The notes under the pieces are model-generated. The model worked only from the letters and a program-made list of their open reading frames with translations, had not been told where the DNA came from and made no database searches. A program made the position numbers and the translations under genes. Of a stretch of 64,000 nt of DNA, positions 1 to 8,428 are shown piece by piece (the first letter of the stretch is position 1; each line of letters begins with the position of its first letter). The stretch is from Myxococcus guangdongensis (GTDB lineage Bacteria > Myxococcota > Myxococcia > Myxococcales > Myxococcaceae). The DNA lies in NCBI RefSeq assembly GCF_024198255.1, contig NZ_JAJVKW010000010.1:372001-436000 (forward strand), in the 5' to 3' direction.

Positions 1-618
1 CCGGAGCCGCGCACGCCAGAGCCCGCGAGCGCCGAGCCGCCCCCCAAGCAGACGCGGTTCTCCTCGCGGTTCGTCGACGAGCCCTTGGAGGAAGGCCCCG
101 CACCGGCAGCTGGCCCCACGCGCATCTATCCGCACGGCGTGGGCCGTGAGCTGCTGCAGCGGGTGCTGCGCGAGATTCCGGCGGAGGTGCGGCTGGTCAG
201 CCGGCTGGAGTCGGCGGACCTCGTCGTCACGCTGCGCTCGAACGCGAATGACCCGAGGATGCGCCGGGTCGTGGCGAAGACCGGCGCGCGGGTGGAGTCC
301 GTGAAGCGCAGCAGCTCCGCGGAGCTGCGTCGGATGTTGAAGGGCTTCTTCAACGTGCTCGAGGGCGTGGACGCGGAGGAGGTCCGCGAGGCGGTGGCCG
401 AGGCCGAGGCCGCCGTCCAGCGCGTCCTGCGTGAGGGCGTCCTGGTGGAGCTCTCACCGCATCAGCCCCGCGTGCGCAAGCTCCAGCATCGGCTGGTGAG
501 CCGCTACCGGCTGGAGGCGGTGAGCCACGGCAGTGAGCCCTCCAGGCATCTGGTCATCTACCCGCTGGGCGCGGAGATCGACGCCGCGCTCGCGGAGGAG
601 ACGGAAGGTGGCGCGTGA
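1..618 (+). CDS. R3H domain-containing AAA ATPase, C-terminal part (partial)
   Basis: The reading frame is open from base 1, so only the C-terminal 205 residues are visible and the start lies upstream. The visible part begins with a Pro/Glu-rich linker. It continues with a segment starting RIYPHGVGRELLQ that matches the region following the AAA domain in the Ycf45/R3H ATPase family. A typical R3H segment follows (HQPRVRKLQHRLVSRYRL, then SEPSRHLVIYP). R3H domains bind single-stranded nucleic acid; family members resemble the sporulation protein SpoIIIAA and their role is poorly known. The ATPase motifs are outside the window. The stop is 4 bases before the end of a convergent gene. Identification rests on the alignable C-terminus only. 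Confidence 0.75.
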   Translation, partial: PEPRTPEPASAEPPPKQTRFSSRFVDEPLEEGPAPAAGPTRIYPHGVGRELLQRVLREIPAEVRLVSRLESADLVVTLRSNANDPRMRRVVAKTGARVESVKRSSSAELRRMLKGFFNVLEGVDAEEVREAVAEAEAAVQRVLREGVLVELSPHQPRVRKLQHRLVSRYRLEAVSHGSEPSRHLVIYPLGAEIDAALAEETEGGA

Positions 619-622
619 GCGC

Positions 623-1801
623 TCAGCGCCCGTCCCAGAACACCCGGTCGCCGTACTCCCAATCGAAGGGCACGCCGGTCTCACCCAGCACGAAGCGCAC
701 CAGCTGAGGGAAGGCGTTCTCGGCGCGCACGTCGTTGGCGAGAATCAGCACACAGCGGCGCGAGCCGGGCAGACACACGAGCGTGTTGCCGGTGCTGTCG
801 TTGTGTCCGCCCTTGTAGAAGCCGCGTCCCTGCGGCCCCTCGAACACCACCACGCCGAGCCCCGCGGCCAGGTCCTTGCGGCGCTGCTCCACGGGCAGCT
901 CCTCCTGGAGTGAAGGGAACTGGCTCTTGGTGGTGATGGCGAGCTGCGGCGAGGTCAGCGCGGTGAATGACTCCGCGGACAACCCCTCACCCCGCACCAG
1001 CGCGGCGGCGAAGCGCGCCAGGTCCTCGAGGGTCGTGTCCATGGAGCCCGCGGCGCGCACGGTGCTGCGCTCGTCATGCGGCTCCACCGCGCCCTCCATC
1101 GTCCACCCATCCGCGAGGTTCTTCGCGAAGTCCGGTCGCCACACCATGCTGGTGTTGACCATGCCGAAGCGGTCGAACACGCGCTTCTGCATCTCCGCGC
1201 CCAGGTCCAGCCCGAGCCCGCGCTCCAGCACGAACTGCAACAGGATGAGCCCGTCCCCCGAGTACGCATACCGACTGCCCGGGTCGAAGTGGAAGCGCAG
1301 CCGCTGGTCGGGCTCGAGGAAGCCGAAGTTGGCGAAGCCGATGCTGTGGGTGAGCGGGTGGCGCGGGGTGATGCGCTTCCAGCGCTCGTCATCCGCCAGG
1401 TGCGACCACGTCGAGTACCGCTTCTCGTCCGGATACGCCGGGAGCGGCTTGTCCAGATACCGCGAGATGGGCGTGTCGAGCTCGAGCTTCTTCTCGTCCA
1501 CCAGCTGCATCACCGTGTAGGCGAAGACCGTCTTGGTGATGGAGGCGCCATACATCACCGTGTCCGTCTGGAGCGGCTCGCCCTGCGCGTTGCGAGCGCC
1601 ATAGGCCCGCGTCGCCACCACGCGCCCGTCATCAATCACCGCGATGGCCAGGCCCTTGGCGCCCGTCGCCGCCATGGCGCGAGCGACCTCGGCATCCAGC
1701 GCGGCCGTGTCGGGAAGGGAGGGCGCCTGACGCGACGCGGACGTCGTGGCACAGCCGCTGGTGACGAACAGACCCAGGACACACGCATGCAGCAGTTTCA
1801 T
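623..1801 (-). CDS. Serine hydrolase of the beta-lactamase/class C family, lipoprotein
   Basis: A 392-residue protein with a lipoprotein signal (lipobox ending at C17). The class C beta-lactamase/DD-peptidase fold is indicated by the SxxK motif S87-I-T-K90 and by Y180-S-G182 as the second catalytic element. A C-terminal KGGHNDSTGN segment sits where the third motif (HxG/KTG) is expected. Such proteins act outside the cytoplasm as esterases, D-aminopeptidases or carboxypeptidases; the substrate cannot be told. It is the second gene of a minus-strand pair below an M3 peptidase, with a hairpin between them, so it probably has its own promoter in the AT-richer stretch 1802-1945. There is no reason to call it a resistance enzyme. 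Confidence 0.82.
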   Translation of the reverse strand: MKLLHACVLGLFVTSGCATTSASRQAPSLPDTAALDAEVARAMAATGAKGLAIAVIDDGRVVATRAYGARNAQGEPLQTDTVMYGASITKTVFAYTVMQLVDEKKLELDTPISRYLDKPLPAYPDEKRYSTWSHLADDERWKRITPRHPLTHSIGFANFGFLEPDQRLRFHFDPGSRYAYSGDGLILLQFVLERGLGLDLGAEMQKRVFDRFGMVNTSMVWRPDFAKNLADGWTMEGAVEPHDERSTVRAAGSMDTTLEDLARFAAALVRGEGLSAESFTALTSPQLAITTKSQFPSLQEELPVEQRRKDLAAGLGVVVFEGPQGRGFYKGGHNDSTGNTLVCLPGSRRCVLILANDVRAENAFPQLVRFVLGETGVPFDWEYGDRVFWDGR

Positions 1802-1947
1802 CGAGATGAGCTCCGGACCGGGGCTTCTTCACCCACGAAGTCGAGGCTCAATCTACCGGCGCCACCGTGCTCCATCAATTGTTCCGAGGAGACTTCGGTA
1901 ACCTGATTACCGGGACATGCGGCTCATCCCCGCATGTGGCACACCGA

Positions 1948-1971
1948 GGAGCCCGTGGTGGCACGGGCTCC
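1948..1971 (-). terminator. Putative terminator hairpin after the M3 peptidase gene
   Basis: Perfect 10-bp inverted repeat GGAGCCCGTG / CACGGGCTCC with a 4-base loop, 15 bases past the peptidase stop. There is no U-tract, as is common in this GC-rich genome. Confidence 0.55.
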
Positions 1972-1985
1972 CCGGGGGACATGCG

Positions 1986-4067
1986 TTACTTCCCGGCGTC
2001 GACGTAGGCGCGGTACGCCTCGAAGCCATAGTCACGGCCGAGGAAGTCCTTCACCAGCTCGGCGGCGGGCTTGGCGCCGCCGGGCTCCAGCACGGTGCGG
2101 CGGTACTTCATCGCCGTCTCGCGGTCCAGGAAGCCCTTCTTCTGGAACTCGGTCTCCAGGTCCTTCGCGATGACGGAGGACCACAGGTACGTGTAGTACG
2201 CGGCCGAGTACCCATCCAGGTGGCCGAACGCGAGCTCGAAGTGCGTGCCCGGGCGGTGCTCGTGCTTGAACGGGCTGAGCTTCGTCTGCTGCTCCACCAG
2301 CGCCGTCGTCGTATCGAAGCCCGGCTTGCGCGAGTAGTAGTCCAGGCTCACCGCGGACAGGAACAGCTGCCGCCGCGCCCACAGGCCCTTGCCGAACTCC
2401 TTCGACGCGCGCAGCTTCTCGACCATCTCCGCCGGAATCGCCGCCTCCGTCTCGTGGTGCTTGGCGAACTCCTTGAGCACCTCCGGGTTGCCCGCCCACT
2501 GCTGCAGGAGCATCGACGGCGTCTCGACGAAGTCCCACTCGGTGCGGATGCCGGAGATGCCGCTCCACTGCTGCTTGCCGGAGAACACCGCGTGCAGCAG
2601 GTGGCCGAACTCGTGGAAGAACGTCTCCACCTCGTCGTGCGTCATCAGCTCGCCGGGGCGCGCGAAGTTGCACACCAGGGTGCCCTCGGGGAGCCGCTTG
2701 CCGGCCTGGCCCTGCGCCAGGTCGAACTGGGCCGCGTGCTTGTACTTGTCGTCACGCGGGTGCATGTCCAGGTAGATGCGGCCCAGGAGCGTGCCGTTGT
2801 CGAGCACGTCGTAGGCCTCCACCTCGGAGTGCCACACCTTGGCGTCCGCCGCGCGCTGGTAGGTGATGCCCCAGATGCGCGAGGTGATGTCCATGACGCC
2901 CGCCTTCACCCGGCTGTACTCCAGATACGGGCGCACCTGCTGTGAGTCGAACCCGAAGCGCTCCGCGCGCAGCCGGTCCTCGTAGTAGTCCTGGTCCCAC
3001 GGCTCGAGCGTCTTGGCGCTCGGGACGTCCTTCTTCTTGCGCGCCAGCAGGTCCGCGAACTCCTGCTTCGCGCGCGCCTGGGTGGCGTCCGCCAGCCGGT
3101 CGATGAACTCCGACGCGGCCTTCTGCGTGCGGGTCATCTTCGTCTCGGTGGTGTACGCGGCCCAGGACTCATAGCCCAAGAGCGTGGCCAGCTCGTGGCG
3201 CTTGGCGATGAGCTGCTGGAGCACCTCCTGGTTCGCCGGGAAGGCGCGCTGGCGGTAGGTGCGCCAAAGCTTCTCGCGCGCCTTGCCGTCCTTCGCGTAC
3301 GTCATGAACGGGAAGTAGTCGGGGTAGTTGGTGGTGATGACCACCTTGCCGTCCTTCCCGACCGGGTGGGACTTCACGTAGTCCTCGGGCAGCCCGGCCA
3401 GCTCCTTGGGCGAGAGGGACACCTGGCGAACGCCCTCGGCGATGTTCTTGCCGAACTGCTGGCCCAGCTTGAGCAGCTCCTCGTTGAGCGACTTCACCTT
3501 CGCGCGCGTGGCGTCATCGCGGTCCACGCCGGCGCGGCGGAAGTCGAGCAGCGTGCGCTCCATCCAGTACTTCGTCGGCCCGTCCGCCTGGGACAGGTCC
3601 ACCGCGGACAGCGCGTCATAGACGCCGCGGTCCTGCGAAATCTCCACGTTGAGCGCGTCCACGCGCTGCTCGCACTCGCGGGCGGAGTCGCGGAAGGCGG
3701 GCAGCGGGTGGACCTCGCGCGCGAGGCTGGAGCGGTTCGCGGCGGCGATGAGCGAGCCCGTCGCCTCGTCATACGCGGCCAGCACGGCCTGGGCGTCCTT
3801 CTTCGCGTCCAGCTGCTTGAGCGCGGTGATTTGCGCCTGGGCCCGCTCGAGGTCGGCGGTGCAGGCGGCGGTGAAGGCCTCGGCGGTGCCGGAGAGCACG
3901 TCCGACGTCCGGGGCGCGGGCAGCGGCGCCGGGGTCTTCTCTGGCGCGGGCGCGGCGGGCGCGGTGGCCTGCTCGGGCGGGGTGGTCGGCTCGGTGGCCG
4001 CGGTGCCATGCGTGCAGCCAGCCGCCGCCAGGGCCGCCGACAGGGTGAGCGCAGTCAGTCTCTTCAA
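1986..4067 (-). CDS. M3 family oligopeptidase (thimet oligopeptidase type), lipoprotein
   Basis: A 693-residue zinc metallopeptidase. The lipobox is LAAAGC near residue 18, followed by a low-complexity Ala/Pro/Thr linker to about residue 50. The M3 signature H485-E-F-G-H489 is present; its two His bind zinc and E486 is the catalytic base. The downstream GIRTEWDFVETPS segment supplies the third zinc ligand. Length and layout match thimet oligopeptidase/Dcp enzymes, which cut short peptides inside a closed tunnel. The lipobox implies a periplasmic or outer-membrane location, probably for peptide nutrition in a predatory or proteolytic bacterium (inference). It is divergent from the CheR-type gene; the spacer 4068-4192 holds no other recognised feature. 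Confidence 0.9.
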   Translation of the reverse strand: MKRLTALTLSAALAAAGCTHGTAATEPTTPPEQATAPAAPAPEKTPAPLPAPRTSDVLSGTAEAFTAACTADLERAQAQITALKQLDAKKDAQAVLAAYDEATGSLIAAANRSSLAREVHPLPAFRDSARECEQRVDALNVEISQDRGVYDALSAVDLSQADGPTKYWMERTLLDFRRAGVDRDDATRAKVKSLNEELLKLGQQFGKNIAEGVRQVSLSPKELAGLPEDYVKSHPVGKDGKVVITTNYPDYFPFMTYAKDGKAREKLWRTYRQRAFPANQEVLQQLIAKRHELATLLGYESWAAYTTETKMTRTQKAASEFIDRLADATQARAKQEFADLLARKKKDVPSAKTLEPWDQDYYEDRLRAERFGFDSQQVRPYLEYSRVKAGVMDITSRIWGITYQRAADAKVWHSEVEAYDVLDNGTLLGRIYLDMHPRDDKYKHAAQFDLAQGQAGKRLPEGTLVCNFARPGELMTHDEVETFFHEFGHLLHAVFSGKQQWSGISGIRTEWDFVETPSMLLQQWAGNPEVLKEFAKHHETEAAIPAEMVEKLRASKEFGKGLWARRQLFLSAVSLDYYSRKPGFDTTTALVEQQTKLSPFKHEHRPGTHFELAFGHLDGYSAAYYTYLWSSVIAKDLETEFQKKGFLDRETAMKYRRTVLEPGGAKPAAELVKDFLGRDYGFEAYRAYVDAGK

Positions 4068-4192
4068 GGCAGATTCCTCCGGGATTCCAACACAAACGCC
4101 CGAGCGTCATGCCACATCCCGGACTGCCGTGCTCGCCCGTCGCCCAGGCCTGCTGACATTCTGGGGCGACTTCGGACACAAGGAGGCGCGTG

Positions 4193-4303
4193 GTGAGCGA
4201 CGAGGACCGCGTCGAGCTGATGCTCTGGGCGGGCCCATGTCTTCGCCTGCGACTCGAGGGCTTTATTCGGGGGCGAGGGCAGGTGTGCAGGAGGGCGCGG
4301 TGA
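4193..4303 (+). CDS. Mini-ORF 1: duplicated N-terminus of the CheR-type protein
   Basis: A 36-residue frame starting GTG with AGGAGG six bases upstream. It encodes VSDEDRVELMLWAG and onward, a diverged version of the N-terminus of the methyltransferase. Its TGA overlaps the GTG of the next unit (GTGA), the arrangement used for translational coupling. It is probably a by-product of tandem duplication. Whether a peptide is made is unknown. Confidence 0.35.
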   Translation: MSDEDRVELMLWAGPCLRLRLEGFIRGRGQVCRRAR

Positions 4304-4410
4304 GGGACGAGGACTGCGTCGAGCTGATGCGCTGGGCGGGCCCGCGTCTTCGCCTGCGGCTCGAGGGTTTCCGTCGGGTGCGAGGGCAGGTGTGCAGGAG
4401 GCCGCGGTGA
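4300..4410 (+). CDS. Mini-ORF 2: duplicated N-terminus of the CheR-type protein
   Basis: A 36-residue frame whose first 33 codons are the same as those of the intact gene. AGGAGG lies five bases before the GTG, and the TGA overlaps the GTG of the true gene. Ribosomes ending here could re-initiate on the methyltransferase start, so this unit could act as a leader ORF (inference). Confidence 0.35.
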   Translation: MRDEDCVELMRWAGPRLRLRLEGFRRVRGQVCRRPR

Positions 4411-5213
4411 GGGACGAGGACTGCGTCGAGCTGATGCGCTGGGCGGGCCCGCGTCTTCGCCTGCGGCTCGAGGGTTTCCGTCGGGTGCGAGGGCAGGTGT
4501 GCAAGCGCATCGGCCGCAGGCTCGCGGCGCTGGGGCTCACGAGCGTGGCCGAGTACCGCGCCCGGCTGGAGTCCGACGAGGGCGAGTGGGACGTGTTGGA
4601 CGGGCTCTGCCGGGTCACCGTCTCGCGCTTCTACCGAGATGCCGAGGTCTTCGATGCGCTGCGGGACACGCTGCTCCCCGCGCAGTTCGGGTCCACCTCC
4701 GTGCTGCGCGTGTGGAGCGCGGGCTGCGCTTCGGGGGAGGAGCCCTACACGATGAGCCTGCTCTTGCAGCTCGGGTTGTCGCCGCGCTTCCCGGAGGCAC
4801 GGTGGGAGGTGCTCGCCACGGAGGCCGACAAGGCGCTGCTCGCGCGGGCGAGTCGGGGTTGCTATCCGCGCGGCTCGCTCCGGGAGCTGCCGCGCGCGTG
4901 GGCCGAGGAGGCGTTCCCGGGCACCGATTCGGAGGCCTGTCTCGCGCCTGCGTTTCGCGAGGGGCTCACCTTCGTCCAGCAGGACTTGCGAGTCCGCATG
5001 CCGGAGGGTCCCTTTCACCTCGTCCTGTGTCGCAACGTGGCCTTCACCTACTTCGCGCCGGCTCTTCAGCGAGAGGTGCTCGCGGGGCTCGTGGCGCGGC
5101 TCGCGCCGGGAGGGCTGCTCGTCACGGGAGTGGATGAGGTGCTCCCCGAAGGTGGCGCTGGGGTGGTGCGCGTTGCGGGCTCACTGCCCATCTTCCGTCG
5201 TGTTGAACAGTAA
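4407..5213 (+). CDS. CheR-type chemotaxis methyltransferase
   Basis: A 268-residue protein. The first 95 residues resemble the CheR all-alpha N-terminal domain, ending in TVSRFYRD (71-78), the family's variant of the usual motif. The SAM-binding loop is VWSAGCASGEEPYT (102-115), followed by the CheR signature LVLCRNVAFTYF and the glycine-rich segment LAPGGLL. CheR enzymes methylate glutamates on chemoreceptors. No receptor, CheA or CheB gene lies nearby, so it is an orphan and its partner is unknown. The GTG at 4407 was chosen over an in-frame GTG at 4392 because AGGAGG sits five bases before it and because both upstream repeat units begin at the equivalent codon. Confidence 0.85.
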   Translation: MRDEDCVELMRWAGPRLRLRLEGFRRVRGQVCKRIGRRLAALGLTSVAEYRARLESDEGEWDVLDGLCRVTVSRFYRDAEVFDALRDTLLPAQFGSTSVLRVWSAGCASGEEPYTMSLLLQLGLSPRFPEARWEVLATEADKALLARASRGCYPRGSLRELPRAWAEEAFPGTDSEACLAPAFREGLTFVQQDLRVRMPEGPFHLVLCRNVAFTYFAPALQREVLAGLVARLAPGGLLVTGVDEVLPEGGAGVVRVAGSLPIFRRVEQ

Positions 5214-5360
5214 AGCCGGGTCGGTGCACACCCGTGAGACATGCGTGATGTTTCATCCGTGAGATGTGACGCACCCGGCCTTGAGTGAGCAGAGGGCGCC
5301 CGGTACCACCGCGAGACTTTCGGGGCCAAGTCAGTCCCCTGGCCGGAGGGATGCAACGGT

Positions 5361-6248
5361 ATGCGCAAGGCGCTCTGTGCGGTCGCGACGTTGATGCTGT
5401 GGGCCTGTGGTGGCGCGAGCGGGAGCTCGCAGGTGAAGCAGGAGGGCTTGTCGTTGGCCGCCGAGGCGGGTGACACGCGAGGCACGTTCGTGAAGGACGG
5501 CGGCGCGGTGTCGTTCGTGGCGCTCGAGGTGGAGCCGGGGGTCTACCGGTTGGAGGTGCGGCTGCGCGAGATGACGCTCGCGGGGTTGTTGGACCCGGCC
5601 AGTGGTGTGTCGACGATGGATGGCTTCGCGGACGAGGGCGCGGCGGACACGCAGCTGACGGACGCGGACCGGGAGCTGCTCGAGGCGCTCTATGCGGCGC
5701 TGAACGCCGAGCTGCCCGCGGGTGACGCGGCGGCGCCGGAGGCGATGTACCTGAGGCGCGCGGTGGGCCTGTGGGCGCAGCATCCCTCCACGGTGGAGCT
5801 CCAGCGCACGGTGATGGGCGAGCAGGGGCGCGGCTACACGATGTTGTGCAGCTATGCGCGCTGCAACGGCAAGTTCACGGGGAGCTGCGGGGGTGTGTAC
5901 AACTGGTACTCGTACGCGAAGCACGACTGCAACAAGGGTGGCTTCGACTTCGCGGGCAACCAGCAGATCGCGCAGCTGGGCGACCACACGTCGTGCAACG
6001 GGGATGAGTTCTACCTGAGCGGGAGCACGTGGCTGTGCGGCGAGCCGGACCACTGGTCGCGTCCGAAGGTGATGGGCAACTGCTTCGGCCGGTGTGGTGG
6101 GAGTTGTGGTGGTGACACGCAGTACACGTTGGACGCGACGAACCACGATGGCTGCGTGCGCAACGGCCACATGTTGGCGAGCGCGTGGTGTGATGACCAG
6201 TTCGTGTCGGCGGCGGACGACGAGCTGTTCGCCTCGAACTGCTACTGA
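5361..6248 (+). CDS. Lipoprotein with cysteine-rich C-terminal domain, unknown function
   Basis: A 295-residue protein with a lipobox (MLWAC, C16). Residues about 25-150 form an acidic region predicted to lie outside the cytoplasm. From about residue 155 it carries at least a dozen cysteines amid Gly, Tyr and Trp (for example CGGVYNWYSY and CFGRCGGSCGG), which suggests a disulphide-stabilised exported domain. I do not recognise the family. It heads a run of four co-directional genes with gaps of 3, about 12 and 19 bases, the last of which is a serine protease. A substrate, inhibitor or surface partner of that protease is possible but unproven. Confidence 0.7.
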   Translation: MRKALCAVATLMLWACGGASGSSQVKQEGLSLAAEAGDTRGTFVKDGGAVSFVALEVEPGVYRLEVRLREMTLAGLLDPASGVSTMDGFADEGAADTQLTDADRELLEALYAALNAELPAGDAAAPEAMYLRRAVGLWAQHPSTVELQRTVMGEQGRGYTMLCSYARCNGKFTGSCGGVYNWYSYAKHDCNKGGFDFAGNQQIAQLGDHTSCNGDEFYLSGSTWLCGEPDHWSRPKVMGNCFGRCGGSCGGDTQYTLDATNHDGCVRNGHMLASAWCDDQFVSAADDELFASNCY

Positions 6249-6251
6249 GCC

Positions 6252-6629
6252 ATGCGTGTGAGTCGTGACGTGGGGATGTGGGTGGGCGGGGCCGTGTTGG
6301 CCCTGCTCGCGTGTACGTCATCCGCCTCGAAGACGGAGGCGGCGGAGGCGACGGTGACGCGCTTCTTCGAGGCCTTGCCCTCGGGGGACTGCGCGGTGCT
6401 GGGGCCGATGCTGGCCACGGGAGGGAGCATGCGGCCGTGCGAGGAGGCGGTGTCGGAGATGCATGCGCACGGATTGATGCTGGTGGGTATTGTGGAGTCG
6501 AAGCTGGACGGCCGGGATGCGGACGTGGTGCTGGTGCGGGCACGGGTGGCGAGGGATGGGAATGTGGGCAAGGAGCCGTGGCTGCTCCGGGTGGAGCGGC
6601 AGGGCGGTGGCTGGCGCGTGCGATTCTGA
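6252..6629 (+). CDS. Small lipoprotein, possible NTF2/DUF4878-like fold
   Basis: A 125-residue protein with signal and lipobox (ALLAC, C21). The start of the mature part, EATVTRFFEALPSGDC, and the end, WLLRVERQGGGWRVRF, are laid out like small exported DUF4878/NTF2-like lipoproteins. These have a helix containing FF-AL, a sheet, and a terminal strand ending in W-V. Function is unknown. It starts 3 bases after the preceding stop, so the two are almost certainly co-transcribed. Confidence 0.65.
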   Translation: MRVSRDVGMWVGGAVLALLACTSSASKTEAAEATVTRFFEALPSGDCAVLGPMLATGGSMRPCEEAVSEMHAHGLMLVGIVESKLDGRDADVVLVRARVARDGNVGKEPWLLRVERQGGGWRVRF

Positions 6630-6641
6630 CGAGGGCGGGTG

Positions 6642-7181
6642 ATGAAGACTCGATACCGACTGATGCTGGCGGCGGCGGTGGTGCTCGTCGTGGCCGTGGG
6701 GGTGGGGTTGATGGGGCAGGGGACGCCCCCGGCTTCGCGCAGTGTCGAGCAGGCCGAGCTGGTGCCGGTGCCCATCCCGTCGTCGCCCGAGGCGCGCGCG
6801 GTGGAGGGGGCTGGGCCCGAGCGGGTGGTGCCCGGTGGGGAGGCGACGCCTCCGGCGACGGTGGTGGCGTTGGGGCCCGGGGATGTGGCGCCGGAGCCGG
6901 AGGTGGCGAACCCGCCGCCGCAGCAGAACGACGAGATTGTTCCGGAGCAGCCGCAGACGGCGCAGTGGAAGTTGGAGAAGACGAAGCACATCACGGCGGT
7001 GTTGGGGCGTGACGTGGAGCGGCTGGAGCGCGAGCGGGAGCTGGCGGAGTCGCGTGGGGACCTGGAGCGGGTGCGGCAGACGGAGATCCTCATCCAGCGT
7101 CACCGTGGTCGGCTGGTGAGCCTGGGTGAGGAGATCCAGGCGCTGAGCAAGGAGGCCGCGGCGGAGGCCACGCGGCAGTGA
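6642..7181 (+). CDS. Membrane-anchored coiled-coil protein, unknown function
   Basis: A 179-residue protein with one N-terminal membrane segment (about residues 6-25). A Pro/Val-rich linker follows, then a charged helical C-terminus from about residue 105 rich in Glu, Arg and Leu with heptad-like spacing, probably a coiled coil. ATG 6642 is preferred to GTG 6639; neither has a strong ribosome-binding site. It lies between the small lipoprotein and the protease in the same run. No family was recognised. Confidence 0.6.
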   Translation: MKTRYRLMLAAAVVLVVAVGVGLMGQGTPPASRSVEQAELVPVPIPSSPEARAVEGAGPERVVPGGEATPPATVVALGPGDVAPEPEVANPPPQQNDEIVPEQPQTAQWKLEKTKHITAVLGRDVERLERERELAESRGDLERVRQTEILIQRHRGRLVSLGEEIQALSKEAAAEATRQ

Positions 7182-7200
7182 CGCCCGCGGCGACTCGAGG

Positions 7201-8358
7201 ATGGAGGGTATGACGCGCGGAGCGTGGCTCCTCCTGCTCGCGATGGGGCTTGCGTGTACTCCTGTCACGGAGGACCGAGCGACCTGGGGCGAAGGGGTGT
7301 CGCGAGTCGTGGAGGGGACTCCTGCCCCGGAGGATGTGGCCACGGTGGCGTTGCTCGCGCGGCGCACGCGGTGCAGTGAGCCGTCGCCGTTGTTGCTGTG
7401 CTCGGGTGTCCTCATCGCGCCGGACGTCGTGCTCACGGCGGCGCACTGCCTGGACCTCTTCGGGCCCGAGGGTGCGCACGAGGTCTTCCTCGGCCGGGAG
7501 TTGATGCCGAGGCCGAGTGAGGAGGGGCGCTTCGTGCGGGTGGCTCGCGCGGTCATCCATCCGCGCTATGAGCCGAAGACCCATGCGTACGACGTGGCGC
7601 TGCTGCGGCTCGCGAGCCCGGTGAATGTGGCTCCCGCGCAACTGCCCTCGGCAGTGGTCCCGATGCCCGGCGAACGGGTGCGCGCGGTGGGCTATGGCGA
7701 CACGAAGGATGTGGATGAGCCCGCGGGGCAACGACGCCAGGGAGTGCTGAGCGTGACGGGCGTCGAGCCCACGTTGTTCCGGGCGGGACCGTCACCCGGC
7801 ATGAGCTGCGTGGGAGACAGTGGCGGGCCGGTGTTCGCCCGTGACGACGCGGGGCGAGACGTGCTCGTGGGCATCACGGTGAGTGGTGACGTCGCCTGTC
7901 GGGAGGAGGCGGTCAACGTGCGCGTGGACGCGTTGATGGGCGACTTCATCGAGCCCTTCCTTGCGCTGCCAGCGCCTGCGCAGGGCTCGACGCTCTCTCC
8001 GGAGGCTCTGTGCCTGGAGGACTGTGAGAACGACGCCCAGTGCCCTTCCGGGCTCGCGTGCGTGGTCACGGAGGGGATAGGCCGGTGCCTGCTGCCTGCG
8101 CTTCGCGAGGGTGACTTCGGAGCCTCCTGCACCGAGGACGTGGCCTGTGGGGTGGGTGGTCTCTGTGCGCGTCTGGAGCCGGAAGGAACGGACGCCTGCC
8201 GTTGCTTCACGCCCTGCACTCCGCCACCTCCGGACCCTGAGCCACCTGGAGCACCTTCTGCAGGCGGTTGTTCCTCCGCACCAGGGCTCGCACTCCTCGG
8301 CATCCTGCTGCTCGCGGGGGTCGTGCGGCGTCCTTGGCGGGCCGAGTTTCCGGTTTAA
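7201..8358 (+). CDS. Trypsin-like S1 serine protease with MYXO-CTERM-like tail
   Basis: A 385-residue protein with a signal/lipobox (GLAC, C19). The chymotrypsin fold spans about residues 36-260. The catalytic triad is H82 (in TAAHC), D131 (in DVALL) and S207 (in GDSGGP). A cysteine-rich region follows (about 275-345). The C-terminus has a Gly-Cys motif (GGCSSAP), a hydrophobic stretch and RR, which is the layout of MYXO-CTERM sorting tails that are cut and anchor proteins at the surface. The active protein is therefore expected outside the cell or in the outer membrane. ATG 7210 is an alternative start. It ends the operon-like run that begins at 5361. Confidence 0.87.
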   Translation: MEGMTRGAWLLLLAMGLACTPVTEDRATWGEGVSRVVEGTPAPEDVATVALLARRTRCSEPSPLLLCSGVLIAPDVVLTAAHCLDLFGPEGAHEVFLGRELMPRPSEEGRFVRVARAVIHPRYEPKTHAYDVALLRLASPVNVAPAQLPSAVVPMPGERVRAVGYGDTKDVDEPAGQRRQGVLSVTGVEPTLFRAGPSPGMSCVGDSGGPVFARDDAGRDVLVGITVSGDVACREEAVNVRVDALMGDFIEPFLALPAPAQGSTLSPEALCLEDCENDAQCPSGLACVVTEGIGRCLLPALREGDFGASCTEDVACGVGGLCARLEPEGTDACRCFTPCTPPPPDPEPPGAPSAGGCSSAPGLALLGILLLAGVVRRPWRAEFPV

Positions 8359-8428
8359 GTGCCTGAAATCACGACAGGTTCTCTTGTTTTAGAGAGCTTT
8401 CATTCCGAGACTCGTTATTTAAACAGAG

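Larger units (their letters stand above)
4193..4513 (+). repeat. Three tandem 107-bp copies of the 5' end of the CheR-type gene
   Basis: Units begin at 4193, 4300 and 4407, exactly 107 bases apart. Each carries its own AGGAGG ribosome-binding site, a GTG start and about 33 codons encoding the same peptide. Units 2 and 3 are identical for about 100 bases. Unit 1 differs from unit 2 at about 12 positions, so it is the older duplicate. Only unit 3 runs on into the full methyltransferase gene. Since 107 is not a multiple of three, each unit is in a different frame. Confidence 0.9.

Noticed and set aside
623..1801. Beta-lactamase conferring resistance
   Set aside because: Only the general serine-hydrolase motifs are present and the protein is a lipoprotein of the broad class C/esterase group; nothing supports antibiotic hydrolysis.
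4193..4513. Repeats considered as a CRISPR or VNTR spacer array
   Set aside because: Units are contiguous without spacers, each carries a ribosome-binding site and start codon, and they copy the start of the adjacent gene.
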